DNA of 64,000 bases, from assembly GCF_029094545.1 (NCBI RefSeq), contig NZ_CP117835.1, positions 3,080,001 through 3,144,000 on the forward strand. The letters are read 5' to 3'. This document shows, in pieces, positions 55,704 to 64,000 of this stretch. The translations under genes were made by a program, and so were the position numbers. The DNA comes from Alkalihalophilus pseudofirmus (GTDB taxonomy: Bacteria; Bacillota; Bacilli; Bacillales; Bacillaceae_D). How positions within the stretch are numbered: the first letter of the stretch is position 1; every line of letters begins with the position of its first letter. A model generated the notes under the pieces. That model ran no database searches and was not told the DNA's origin. It saw only the letters and a program-made list of their open reading frames with translations.

Positions 55704-56978
55704 TTAAGCACTTTCCTTAGGCTCTTCTTTAGACAGCGAAATTTCAGTACCATCTTCTGTTTTTAAGATTGGCAGTGCATTTTCAGTGATACATTTATCA
55801 TGGATCACACATGTTACAACATCTGAACGCGAAGGAAGATCAAACATTACATCTAGCATGATTCCCTCAATAATCGAACGAAGGCCACGTGCTCCTGTTT
55901 TACGCTCGATCGCTTTTTTCGCAATTTCCACTAATGCCTCATCAGTGAACTCTAGTTCGACATCATCAAGCTCAAGCAATTTTTGGTATTGCTTTACTAG
56001 AGCATTTTTAGGCTTCGTCAGAATCTCAACAAGAGCATCTGTATCAAGCGGCTCAAGACTTGAGATAACCGGAAGACGGCCGATAAATTCTGGGATCAGA
56101 CCAAAGCGCAGAAGATCTTCTGGTAATACTTTGCTTAGGTATTCGCCTGGCTTCAATTCTTCTTGCTTCACTTCTGAACCAAAACCGATCACCTTTTTAC
56201 CTAAACGGCGTTTGATAATCTGCTCGATTCCATCAAATGCGCCGCCGCAGATGAACAATACATTCGTTGTATCAATTTGAATAAATTCTTGATGAGGATG
56301 CTTACGTCCGCCTTGAGGAGGAACGCTTGCTGTTGTTCCTTCAAGGATCTTCAGTAATGCTTGCTGCACGCCTTCACCTGAAACATCTCTTGTAATCGAA
56401 GGATTTTCAGATTTGCGAGCTACTTTATCAATCTCATCAATATAGATAATTCCTTTTTCTGCTTTCTCCACATCATAATCAGCAGCTTGAATTAATTTAA
56501 GTAAGATGTTCTCGACATCTTCCCCTACATAACCTGCTTCTGTAAGCGATGTTGCATCAGCGATCGCGAAAGGAACATTTAGAATGCGGGCTAACGTCTG
56601 AGCAAGAAGAGTTTTCCCGCTTCCTGTCGGTCCAATCATCGCGATATTACTTTTAGCCAGCTCCACTTCTTCAGAGCGGTTCATGGAGTTAATACGCTTA
56701 TAATGATTGTAAACAGCGACTGAGAGCGACTTCTTCGCTTGATCTTGACCAATTACATAATCATCTAAGATTTGACGGATCTCTTGAGGCTTAGGAACCT
56801 CTTGGAATTCAACTTCCTCTTCACCGCCAAGCTCCTCTTCTACGATTTCCGTGCAAAGTTCAATACATTCATCACATATATACACACCAGGACCTGCAAC
56901 TAACTTACGGACCTGATCTTGAGTTTTTCCACAAAAAGAACATTTAAGCTGTCCTTTATCTTCATTAAATTTAAACAT
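55704..56978 (-). CDS. clpX: ClpX, ATPase subunit of ClpXP
   Basis: 424-residue AAA+ unfoldase. The N-terminal C4 zinc domain (CSFCGKTQ... ICDECIELC, residues 11-38) is complete. Walker [13 protein letters not shown] near 115, Walker B YIDEIDK near 180, pore loop GYVGED near 150 and the ClpP-docking IGF loop (KVIGFGSEV near 268) follow. ATG chosen after GAGGGGTGATTTG. Confidence 0.98.
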   Translation of the reverse strand: MFKFNEDKGQLKCSFCGKTQDQVRKLVAGPGVYICDECIELCTEIVEEELGGEEEVEFQEVPKPQEIRQILDDYVIGQDQAKKSLSVAVYNHYKRINSMNRSEEVELAKSNIAMIGPTGSGKTLLAQTLARILNVPFAIADATSLTEAGYVGEDVENILLKLIQAADYDVEKAEKGIIYIDEIDKVARKSENPSITRDVSGEGVQQALLKILEGTTASVPPQGGRKHPHQEFIQIDTTNVLFICGGAFDGIEQIIKRRLGKKVIGFGSEVKQEELKPGEYLSKVLPEDLLRFGLIPEFIGRLPVISSLEPLDTDALVEILTKPKNALVKQYQKLLELDDVELEFTDEALVEIAKKAIERKTGARGLRSIIEGIMLDVMFDLPSRSDVVTCVIHDKCITENALPILKTEDGTEISLSKEEPKESA

Positions 56979-57444
56979 CAAATCACCCCTCACGAATATT
57001 TTACCATCAAGTGTCATCTTTTGCCTATTGATGACCCTTCATGGAGAGTTATACACGACGTAAATGAAAGTATGATGGGCATGGTTCATTAGCTTCGTCA
57101 AGCCATTGTAACACATAACCCGTAAAACCCGTTAAAAAAAGCTCTGCTGCTATGTACAAATAATTCAAACTACTTACCTTATCATGCTGACAAGTTCTTT
57201 CTTTATTTAGTTTATGTGTGGATTTAGTATACATTCAAGATTCACCCTAAAAAATCCTCTTTCTTCATTCAAACTTTCTTCGTTCAAAGTTTTAAAGAAT
57301 GATACGATTATCACTTAGGAGAATATTGATCTGACGAGTATACATGTATGGATTACTTGATGCGCTACATACATCTTGTTCATAAGAGATTAGAAACATA
57401 CCTCACAACGGACAGATTTCTTAGAAGTCTTTTAAATGAGATAA

Positions 57445-57476
57445 AGACAAGGCACAAATTGTGCGCCTTGTCTTAT
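57445..57476 (-). terminator. Intrinsic terminator after tig; only feature in the clpX-tig gap
   Basis: GACAAGGC...GCCTTGTC hairpin with T-rich tail on the minus strand, 32 bp past the tig stop. The rest of the 530-bp gap (56979-57508) is AT-rich and should hold the clpX promoter; I see no gene or clear regulatory motif in it. Confidence 0.85.
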
Positions 57477-57508
57477 TTATCACCTTTTGATTAAACTCAA
57501 ACCTAAAG

Positions 57509-58801
57509 TTATGCTTTTTTGCTGTTTTCAACAAGCAATTCAACAGCTTTTTGGATTTTAAGGTCACCTTTAATGCCTTCAGTTCCGCCTTGCGCAGCGA
57601 AGATTGTTTTTAATTCTTCAACAGAACGTTGGTACATTTCAGCCATTTTTTCTAGTTCAGCATCAACATCTGCATCTGTTGCTTCAATGTTTTCTGCATT
57701 AGCAATTGCTTCTAGAGTAAGGTTAATGCGTACACGTTTTTCTGCATCTTTTTTGAACTGCTCACGCATCGCTTCCTCATCTTGACCAGCGAATTGGTAG
57801 TACATTTCAAGGTTCATACCTTGCATTTGCAGGCGTTGTTCGAACTCTTGAAGCATGCGGTCTGTTTCAGTTGTTACCATAGCTTCTGGAATGTCAACTG
57901 TAGCATTTTCAGCTGCTTTTTCAACTAGAGTGTCACGGATTTCAGTGTCAGCCGCTTGCTCTTTTTCTTTTTGAAGCTTATCTTTGATTTCTTTTTTAAG
58001 CTCATCAAGAGTTTCTACATTTTCATTTGCATCTTTAGCAAACTCATCGTCAAGTGCAGGTAACTCTTTACGCTTAATATCATGTACTTTCACTTTGAAT
58101 GTAGCAGCTTTACCAGCTAAATCTTCAGCATGGTATTCTTCTGGGAAGTTTACTTCTACATCTTTTTCGTCTCCAGCTTTAAGACCAACTAATTGCTCTT
58201 CAAATCCAGGGATGAATTGGTTTGAACCAATTTCAAGTGAATAGTTTTCAGCTTGTCCGCCTTCAAAAGCAGTGCCGTCAACGAAACCTTCAAAGTCGAT
58301 AACAGCAGTATCGCCGTTTTCGATTGCGCCGTCTTCAACAACAACTAGTTCAGCATGACGGTTTTGAAGCTGAGTAAGTTCTGCTTCTACATCCTCATCT
58401 GTTACTGTTGTCTCTTGCTCTTCTACTTCAAGACCTTTGTACTCGCCTAGAGTAACTTCTGGCTTCACAACAACTTTAGCAGTGAAAACAAGGTTGCTTC
58501 CTTTTTCCATTGTTTCGATATCGATCTCAGGACGATCTACAGGCTCAATGTTTGTCTCATCGATTGCAGCAGCATACGCTTCTGGCAGAAGAATATCTAA
58601 TGCATCTTGATATAGAGCTTCTACACCAAATTGTTTTTCAAATAAAGAACGAGGTACTTTTCCTTTACGGAATCCTGGTACGTTTACTTTCTTTGCTACC
58701 TTTTTGAATGCAGCATCAAGTGCAGCATCTACTTTCTCTGCTTCAACATCAATTGTTAAAACGCCTTCGTTTCCTTCTAACTTTTCCCATTTTGCAGTCA
58801 T
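57509..58801 (-). CDS. tig: Trigger factor
   Basis: 430-residue ribosome-bound chaperone. The ribosome-docking signature [13 protein letters not shown] is near residue 40, the FKBP-type domain spans about 160-240 ([20 protein letters not shown]), and the helical C-terminal arms fill the rest. ATG at 58801 follows GGAGGGAAAG and gives the typical N terminus; the upstream 30 codons are not coding. Confidence 0.97.
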   Translation of the reverse strand: MTAKWEKLEGNEGVLTIDVEAEKVDAALDAAFKKVAKKVNVPGFRKGKVPRSLFEKQFGVEALYQDALDILLPEAYAAAIDETNIEPVDRPEIDIETMEKGSNLVFTAKVVVKPEVTLGEYKGLEVEEQETTVTDEDVEAELTQLQNRHAELVVVEDGAIENGDTAVIDFEGFVDGTAFEGGQAENYSLEIGSNQFIPGFEEQLVGLKAGDEKDVEVNFPEEYHAEDLAGKAATFKVKVHDIKRKELPALDDEFAKDANENVETLDELKKEIKDKLQKEKEQAADTEIRDTLVEKAAENATVDIPEAMVTTETDRMLQEFEQRLQMQGMNLEMYYQFAGQDEEAMREQFKKDAEKRVRINLTLEAIANAENIEATDADVDAELEKMAEMYQRSVEELKTIFAAQGGTEGIKGDLKIQKAVELLVENSKKA

Positions 58802-58876
58802 AACTCTTTCCCTCCAACTATACACATGTTCGCAATGCGAACGATTTTTATACTGTTCATGATTTACAACCATTCT

Positions 58877-58904
58877 ATTATAACATAACACTATGTGTTT
58901 TCAA
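58877..58904 (-). promoter_or_regulatory. SigA-like promoter of tig
   Basis: Minus strand TTGAAA and TATAAT separated by 16 bp, 75 bp upstream of the tig ATG. Confidence 0.65.
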
Positions 58905-58970
58905 ATCAATCTTGTTTTGATTCTCCCCTTGACTAAAATCTACTTTTTAGTGAAGCTGTTTACCCATCTT

Positions 58971-60038
58971 TTATTGCATAAAATGAGTATATGCCTCAAA
59001 TACTTTTTCTTCTAGTTTAGCAACTTCTCTAGCTCTTTTTTCTAATGCCTCATCATCAGTACTATACAAATCGGCTATTTCACTGATCGATTCATCAAGC
59101 CCAAGTCTCTCACTTGCAAGAAGGTGATAAACGGCAGCCCATAAGGAAGCATTTTCAGGGGTCGGAATAAATGGATACCAGGCAAATAAATGCAAGCCGC
59201 CAATTTGTTCTGCCATCTCTTTTAATAGAGGATCTTTATGCTCTAAGCTGTCTTGCAGCGCCTCTTTTACTTCTACAGCAAAAGGCTGCTCATTCACTGC
59301 TTTTAATTGACTAGGGATGACTTTTTGTTCTTTTGTAGATTTTTTTATGTAGACTTCCGCGTGGTAGTTCTTTGTATGTAAAATCTCTAAGGCAAAGCTT
59401 CGCAGCAGCCAATCTTTTTGTGAATCTTCTATGTATGTTACTAACACTTCCAAGGCATCATTATATGGACGATCCTTTAAAACCTGCAAGGCCTTCCACT
59501 GTATCTCAATCGAACCGCTTTTTAAATCATTGCTTATTTCTTGGATGACAGATTGCTCATCATCTTGACTTTCATTCATCGTTTCGTCATCAATATTTGC
59601 AAGTAATACAGAGTCATCGATCATCTGTCTGCTGAAATGAAGCAGCTGATAAAACGATTCAGCAAATTGAGCAGGCACATTATTTTCACTCAAAACTGCT
59701 TCTAGCATATTTACTACTTCTTGATAGTGGCCTAATTGCACCAACAAAGAAATATGTACTTGAAGATTATCGTAATATTCCCCAATTCCTTCATTTAAAA
59801 GAGCACTCGTATGAGTAACCGCTTCTTCTAATCTACCAAGCTCCACAAGACTCAATACTTTTCCAAATCTTACTTGCGGGTGATCGGGTTCATATTGCTC
59901 TGCTGTAAGGAAATGATTGTAAGCTGCCGTTGCATCCTTCGCTTTTAGAGCATCCATTCCCTTTTCAATTAAGCGTTTAACAAGACCTGGGTATAAGATT
60001 ACATTTGTATCTTTTTTATTCGTTTTTTTGCCGTCCAT
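58971..60038 (-). CDS. ysoA: TPR-repeat protein YsoA
   Basis: 355-residue cytoplasmic protein with N-terminal tetratricopeptide-like helices (GMDALKAKDATAAYNHFLTA and GKVLSLVELGRLEEAV at about 25-85), an acidic middle, and a C-terminal helical domain. Position between leuD and tig is that of B. subtilis ysoA. Function unknown; likely a scaffold. Confidence 0.85.
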   Translation of the reverse strand: MDGKKTNKKDTNVILYPGLVKRLIEKGMDALKAKDATAAYNHFLTAEQYEPDHPQVRFGKVLSLVELGRLEEAVTHTSALLNEGIGEYYDNLQVHISLLVQLGHYQEVVNMLEAVLSENNVPAQFAESFYQLLHFSRQMIDDSVLLANIDDETMNESQDDEQSVIQEISNDLKSGSIEIQWKALQVLKDRPYNDALEVLVTYIEDSQKDWLLRSFALEILHTKNYHAEVYIKKSTKEQKVIPSQLKAVNEQPFAVEVKEALQDSLEHKDPLLKEMAEQIGGLHLFAWYPFIPTPENASLWAAVYHLLASERLGLDESISEIADLYSTDDEALEKRAREVAKLEEKVFEAYTHFMQ

Positions 60039-60231
60039 GGAATCGCTCCACTCTTTTTGACATGTTGCTTACTATTCTGTGTTTACTAGCATTAACCATT
60101 TATTTTAAGTTATTCTTTTCAGTTTATCAGCTTGATCCCTGAATTACAACGAGAACAGACCTTTAGGAGCATTCAGAAAAAACATCCCTACCAATATTTT
60201 AAAAACAAACGAGTCATTTGACCTATTTCCT

Positions 60232-60261
60232 TTGACAAACACCCCTGTCTAAATTCATAAT
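60232..60261 (+). promoter_or_regulatory. Promoter of the globin-coupled sensor gene
   Basis: TTGACA (60232-60237) and CATAAT (60256-60261) with 18-bp spacing, 41 bp before the ATG. Confidence 0.6.
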
Positions 60262-60302
60262 GATTATACATAAAATAAATAAAACTTGTACGGAGTGTAT
60301 AA

Positions 60303-61637
60303 ATGAAACTCCTGCATAAGGGAGATGGACAAATGGTTTTCCCATTTAAAACGAAAAAATCCACTTACAAACCAAGCTTAACAATCAATACAGGATTGCC
60401 TCATACAATCAACGATAAAGAAATAGATATGCGCATGGCCTATATGGGATTTTCAACACAAAGTACAGAGCACTTGCAGGAGTTGCAGGCGTTTGTTGAT
60501 GAACATGCAGATGCTCTTTTAGAAGCAATATTAGATCATGTGTATTCTTTTCCACACTTAAAGAAGATAGCTGAAACACATTCAACTAGAGAGCGGCTTA
60601 AAGGGGTTTTTCTTTATTATTTAAAAAACGTTGTAGAAGGGGATGTATCCTTAGAAGATATAAGAAAGAAACAAAAAGTAGGAAGTGTTCATAATAATAG
60701 TGACCTTCCGATTGCGTGGTTTTTAGCAACGTATCAAGTCTTTTTACAATTAATCATTCCACAGCTGGTATCGAACTTTTTTAAGGAACCAGATAAACTA
60801 ACAAATTACATTCTTGCTTTAACAGGGCGATTTAATTTTGATTCTCAATTAATTGTTGAGGAGTATCTTCAATCAAAAATGAGACAGCTAAACGATTTAC
60901 ACGAGTCAAATCAAGTCTTGCAACAAGAACTCTTATCTATTAGCCAGGAGCTCGCATCAACGATAAACAAAACAGAGGCATCGACTACTTCAACGACTCA
61001 CAAAGCGAAGCAAATAGGACTAGAAACAGACAATACGGTGAAATCGAGTCAGAATTTACAAGGTCTGCTTCATAAAAATGTAAATGATGTAAACAGTATG
61101 TTCACTACTTTTGAAATGTTAGAAGAACAAGTCATACAAACGATCACTCAAACAGATCAATTAAAAGACATCTCAAAAAACATTATGAAAATGACGAACG
61201 AAATCGAAACAATCTCTGACCAAACGAATCTATTAGCATTAAATGCCTCCATTGAAGCTGCTAGAGCAGGAGAACATGGAAAGGGCTTTTCAGTAGTAGC
61301 TCACGAAGTTAGAAAGCTTGCTGAACAATCTAAAGAAATGAGCAGCTCCATTTCACACTTAATTAATGACAGTAACAAAACGATACAAGCTCTCGTCTCG
61401 CAAATGACGACAATGAATACCGCAAGATCAGGTTCTAGTGAAAAGATGACGACTGTTAAATATGGTCTTGAAACCGTTCAAATGGAAATGGAACATTATA
61501 TTGAATTATTTAAGAAAAATAAAGAAGATGTTGACTACGTGATCTCTTCTATAGAGCATATTCACGAGACAGCGCATGAAATGGCTTCGCTCAGTTCTGA
61601 GCTGGAGCGAAAAGCAGAGGAAATTAAATCAAAGTAA
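60303..61637 (+). CDS. Globin-coupled soluble chemoreceptor (HemAT-like)
   Basis: 444-residue protein without transmembrane segments. The N-terminal ~200 residues form a protoglobin domain: proximal heme His lies in the [19 protein letters not shown] segment near residue 140, matching the HemAT pattern H-x(4)-L-P-x-W. The C-terminal part is a methyl-accepting signalling coiled coil with the hairpin [24 protein letters not shown] at about 305-330. HemAT senses oxygen and drives aerotaxis through CheA/CheW. Two starts are possible (60303 or the ATG at 60333, which has a better GGGAG). It sits between ysoA and leuD, an accessory insertion relative to B. subtilis. Confidence 0.88.
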   Translation: MKLLHKGDGQMVFPFKTKKSTYKPSLTINTGLPHTINDKEIDMRMAYMGFSTQSTEHLQELQAFVDEHADALLEAILDHVYSFPHLKKIAETHSTRERLKGVFLYYLKNVVEGDVSLEDIRKKQKVGSVHNNSDLPIAWFLATYQVFLQLIIPQLVSNFFKEPDKLTNYILALTGRFNFDSQLIVEEYLQSKMRQLNDLHESNQVLQQELLSISQELASTINKTEASTTSTTHKAKQIGLETDNTVKSSQNLQGLLHKNVNDVNSMFTTFEMLEEQVIQTITQTDQLKDISKNIMKMTNEIETISDQTNLLALNASIEAARAGEHGKGFSVVAHEVRKLAEQSKEMSSSISHLINDSNKTIQALVSQMTTMNTARSGSSEKMTTVKYGLETVQMEMEHYIELFKKNKEDVDYVISSIEHIHETAHEMASLSSELERKAEEIKSK

Positions 61638-61776
61638 AAATAAACGGATGAAGGATAAAGGATAAACATTTAAGATGCGGTCTATAGCGCCGCTACTGAA
61701 ATATGCTTCGCTTTTCGTGGGGAGCTAGTGAGCTTCCTCGGGCTTTTGCACTGGACCCATAAAGTTGGACACTTTT

Positions 61777-62589
61777 TTAAGCAGCTTTTTGGGTACTGAG
61801 TCGATAAGCTACTGGACTTTTCCGGTTCAATCTTGATTTAATTCTCACATGGTTGTAGTAATAGATGTATTGTTCTAACTCTTCTTTGAAGTGTTCAATA
61901 CTATCAAATTCGTTTAAATAAAGGAACTCCGATTTCAGGATTCCAAAAAAGTTTTCCATGACAGAATTATCGTGACAGTTGCCTTTTCGAGACATACTTT
62001 GTGTGATGTTATGTTCTTTCAGTTTCCTTACGTAAGGGGCCATTCGATAGTGCCAACCTTGATCAGAATGAATCAAGAGATCATCGCCTTTATTTAGGTG
62101 CTTTAACCCTTGGTCCAACATCGTATCGACCAAATCATACGTTGGTCTTGATTGGAGCGTATAGGTTATCAGTTCGCCGTTAAACAGGTCAAATAGTGGA
62201 GACAGATAGAGCTTCTGTCCAAACAATTTAAATTCCGTAATGTCTGTCACCCACTTTTGATTAGGCTTCTCGGCTCTAAAGTTACGGTTTAGGATGTTTG
62301 GAGCTGCTTTTCCAACTTCTCCTTTATATGATTTGTATTTTTTCATTCGTACAAGGCATTTAAGCCCTAGGTCTCTCATCATTCGAAGCACTTTCTTTTT
62401 GTTAATCGCATATCCCTTTTCCTGAAGGAGGTCTGTAATACGACGATAGCCATATCGACCAAAGTGCTTATGGTAAATGAATGCAATTCTTCTTTTCCAT
62501 TTTCGATCAGGATCTGGTTCGCTCCATTTTTTTACAAGGTTATAGTAAGTGCTTCTAGGCATCTTGGCTATCTTTAACATTCGAATCAC
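61777..62589 (-). CDS. IS150-type transposase OrfB (DDE domain)
   Basis: 270 codons from the GTG at 62589 in the OrfB frame. HTH_21-like region (HKHFGRYGYRRITDLL) is followed by the rve integrase domain with the DDE triad in WVTDITEFK, IHSDQGWHY and MENFFGILKSE. The frame continues upstream of the GTG without stop to overlap orfA, and a -1 shift at GAAAAAC (62645-62651) would give an OrfAB fusion, the active transposase in this family. Confidence 0.93.
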   Translation of the reverse strand: MIRMLKIAKMPRSTYYNLVKKWSEPDPDRKWKRRIAFIYHKHFGRYGYRRITDLLQEKGYAINKKKVLRMMRDLGLKCLVRMKKYKSYKGEVGKAAPNILNRNFRAEKPNQKWVTDITEFKLFGQKLYLSPLFDLFNGELITYTLQSRPTYDLVDTMLDQGLKHLNKGDDLLIHSDQGWHYRMAPYVRKLKEHNITQSMSRKGNCHDNSVMENFFGILKSEFLYLNEFDSIEHFKEELEQYIYYYNHVRIKSRLNRKSPVAYRLSTQKAA

Positions 62590-62615
62590 CGGGAATTCGT
62601 TCCTTAGTTCATATA

Positions 62616-63134
62616 CTACTTTCGCTTTGATTTTGTTGGTGATTGTTTTTCCTGAACTAAGGCTTTCAGCTTTTTTAAATACGCATTCTCCATACGCAGG
62701 TGTTCCAGTTCTCTTTTCATCTCTTCTATCGATTGGGTTGAAGAGTCGCTGTTGCCCTTGTTTTTATTCTGATTAGAAGTCATTGTAGAAAGCCCCTTTT
62801 CTCTTGGTTCAAGGGCATCTTCTCCAGCTGTTTCCCACTTTTTCTTCCATCTGCGAAGCATACATGGAACGGGAATATGAAAAATGGCTGATGCCTCTCG
62901 AATGGAGTAATTCTCTTCGGTCATAAATTGAATTACTTTCAGTTTAAAGGCAGCTGAATAGTTTGTATAGGGAAAGGTAAAAGCTTGATCCCCATGATAG
63001 CGAACTAACATCACCCAATATCGCAGCGTCGAATCATCTACGCCCACTTGATTTGCAAGTTCTCGATAACTGATGATTTCATTTAGATAACGTTTAGCCG
63101 CTTGAAGTTTATATTCCTTGGTGAACGTGGTCAT
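62616..63134 (-). CDS. IS150-type transposase OrfA (helix-turn-helix)
   Basis: 172 residues with two helix-turn-helix units (ISYRELANQVGVDDSTLRYW and YSIREASAIFHIPVPCMLRRW) and a C-terminal leucine-zipper-like coil (IEEMKRELEHLRMENAYLKKL), the usual OrfA layout. AGGAGG precedes both a GTG at 63146 and the ATG at 63134; the GTG is too close. It ends in an A-rich zone where frameshifting into OrfB is expected. Confidence 0.92.
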   Translation of the reverse strand: MTTFTKEYKLQAAKRYLNEIISYRELANQVGVDDSTLRYWVMLVRYHGDQAFTFPYTNYSAAFKLKVIQFMTEENYSIREASAIFHIPVPCMLRRWKKKWETAGEDALEPREKGLSTMTSNQNKNKGNSDSSTQSIEEMKRELEHLRMENAYLKKLKALVQEKQSPTKSKRK

Positions 63135-63332
63135 TGATGAAGGCACCTCCTATTGTTGATTGAGGTGTCCAACAATAGGGGTGCAGTACAGCTTTGCTCT
63201 GTGGGATCTCACTCATGCTCTAGTCCCCACAGAAGTCTTCACCTATTTCATCCGCTAAGTTTCTCTACTGTTCTGAAGTGTAGTAGAAATTTGGTTAATT
63301 TAGCTTAACTAAATACTACTTATTATATTTTT

Positions 63333-63373
63333 CACAGTAAAAAAGCACCTGGCAAAGGTGCTTTTTTACTGTG
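63333..63373. terminator. Perfect 18-bp hairpin downstream of leuD
   Basis: CACAGTAAAAAAGCACCT and its exact complement around a 5-nt loop, with internal A/T runs. Likely terminator of the leu operon on the minus strand, about 100 bp past the leuD stop; bidirectional by symmetry. Confidence 0.75.
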
Positions 63374-63426
63374 AGGAGGAGTAACTAAACAATATTCTCG
63401 CTCCGTTGATTTAGCGGAAGGGCTGC

Positions 63427-63465
63427 GTCTATTTCAGGAGCGGCGTGTATGCTCTCTCCCAGCCC
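63427..63465. repeat. Half copy of the palindromic repeat
   Basis: GTCTATTTCAGGAGCGGC followed within 20 bp by CCCAGCC, matching one flank of the 2500-2739 repeat in inverted orientation. It lies between the hairpin and leuD. Confidence 0.5.
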
Positions 63466-63475
63466 TTTTTCTTTC

Positions 63476-64000
63476 TTATACAGGCTGACCTGCCATTTTG
63501 TCTTCATACTCTTTGATTTTCCCGTCGTATTTGAGCGTTAAGCTGATCTCATCCCAGCCATTTAGGAGCATTTCCTTCCAGTATGGGTCAATGGCAAAAG
63601 AAGTCTTAAAATCCTCTGATTGGATCGTTTGGTTTTCAAGATCTACGGTCAATCTTAATTCTTCGTTCTCCCCTTTTTGCAACAGCTGATAAACATACTT
63701 TTCATCTAGTCGAATCGGAAGCATCCCGTTCTTTAAGCAGTTGTTATAAAAAATATCGGCAAAATTAGGAGCGATCACGACTCTGAAGCCATAATCATGC
63801 AATGCCCAAGGTGCATGCTCACGAGACGATCCACAGCCAAAGTTATGACCAGCTACTAAAATAGTCGCTCCTTTTGCATGAGGTTGATTAAGCTCAAATT
63901 CTTCGTTTTCACTTCCATCTGCCTTAAAGCGCCAATCAAAAAATAAAAATTGACCAAATCCCGTACGTTCAACTCTTTTTAAGAATTGCTTAGGAATGAT
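63476..64000 (-). CDS. leuD: 3-isopropylmalate dehydratase small subunit, C-terminal part
   Basis: 174 codons of LeuD; the start lies beyond the window edge. Conserved features are GHNFGCGSSREHAPWAL, APNFADIFYNNCLKNG and LPIRL. With LeuC it isomerises 2- to 3-isopropylmalate in leucine synthesis. The gene continues unbroken from the window edge to the stop at 63476 and is followed by ysoA region genes as in B. subtilis, apart from the IS and the sensor gene. Confidence 0.95.
   Translation of the reverse strand: MIPKQFLKRVERTGFGQFLFFDWRFKADGSENEEFELNQPHAKGATILVAGHNFGCGSSREHAPWALHDYGFRVVIAPNFADIFYNNCLKNGMLPIRLDEKYVYQLLQKGENEELRLTVDLENQTIQSEDFKTSFAIDPYWKEMLLNGWDEISLTLKYDGKIKEYEDKMAGQPV

Larger units (their letters stand above)
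61747..63190 (-). mobile_element. IS3-family (IS150 group) insertion sequence
   Basis: 1444 bp with 26-bp terminal inverted repeats agreeing at 21 positions; the right end, read inward, starts TGTACTGCACCC as in IS150. A 5-bp target duplication GCTTT flanks it (61742-61746 and 63191-63195). It carries orfA and orfB with a likely -1 frameshift. Both genes look intact, so the element may still be mobile. Confidence 0.93.
61697..63250. repeat. Second copy of the palindromic repeat core, split by an IS
   Basis: Left half 61697-61746 (TGAAATATGCTTCGC...CCTCGGGCTTT) and right half 63191-63250 (GCTTTGCTCTGTGGGATC...CCTATTTCA) join to about 105 bp once the IS and one target duplication are removed. 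The joined sequence corresponds to the core at 2571-2678 in length, arms and the GTGAGC...GGGATCTCAC-type inner stem. Confidence 0.8.

Noticed and set aside
57049..57234. 61-codon minus frame between clpX and tig
   Set aside because: No ribosome binding site, low-complexity product and position in the likely clpX promoter region.

Overview
The window is a chromosomal segment of a low-GC, endospore-forming member of the Bacillaceae. The sporulation genes (spoIVFA/FB, spoIIB, spoVID, ysxE, lonB), a Firmicute-type L27 precursor with its Prp protease, a valS T-box and Bacillus gene order all point there. Presence of an RNase E/G gene and of a full pilus locus argues against B. subtilis itself; an alkaliphilic Bacillus relative is my inference.

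Layout. 1-2.5 kb: two ArsR-controlled metalloid units (arsR-arsB; arsR-permease-small Cys protein) ending at a 240-bp palindromic repeat. 2.7-6.4 kb: a metallo-beta-lactamase-fold hydrolase, an amidohydrolase, and a Na/phosphate cotransporter preceded by a PhoP-box-like array. 6.7-11.1 kb: rpmA-prp-rplU with L21 leader, RNase G, spoIVFB and spoIVFA. 11.2-17.1 kb: molybdenum-cofactor genes (mobA, moaD, moaE, mobB, moeA, moaB, moaC), an aldo/keto reductase and a PfpI-like protein, lying between spoIVFA and minD, which are adjacent in B. subtilis. 17.2-24.3 kb: minDC, mreDCB, radC, maf, spoIIB. 24.4-34.8 kb: a type IV pilus locus. 34.9-50 kb: folC, valS, ysxE, spoVID and the heme operon hemAXCDBL. 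50-60 kb: engB, lonA, lonB, clpX, tig, ysoA. 60-64 kb: a globin-coupled chemoreceptor, an IS150-type element inserted into a second copy of the palindromic repeat, and the end of leuD.

The most notable system is the pilus locus. In B. subtilis the stretch folC-comC-spoIIB carries only the prepilin peptidase gene comC. Here the same place holds, in transcription order, a membrane protein, a VanW/G5-like envelope protein, pilB, pilT (a retraction ATPase, absent from the classical competence pseudopilus), pilC, one pilin, the peptidase, pilM, pilN and pilO. The pilin has its own transcript: its 5' leader matches the conserved core of the c-di-GMP-II riboswitch class and is followed by an intrinsic terminator that overlaps the aptamer's 3' strand, and the gene ends in another terminator. 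A second leader with mutually exclusive hairpins and a terminator lies before the first gene of the locus. This suggests pilus production gated by c-di-GMP through RNA.

Limits: all calls are from reading the sequence by eye; no database or folding program was used. Start codons were moved from the longest ORF where a ribosome binding site or family comparison favoured an internal start.
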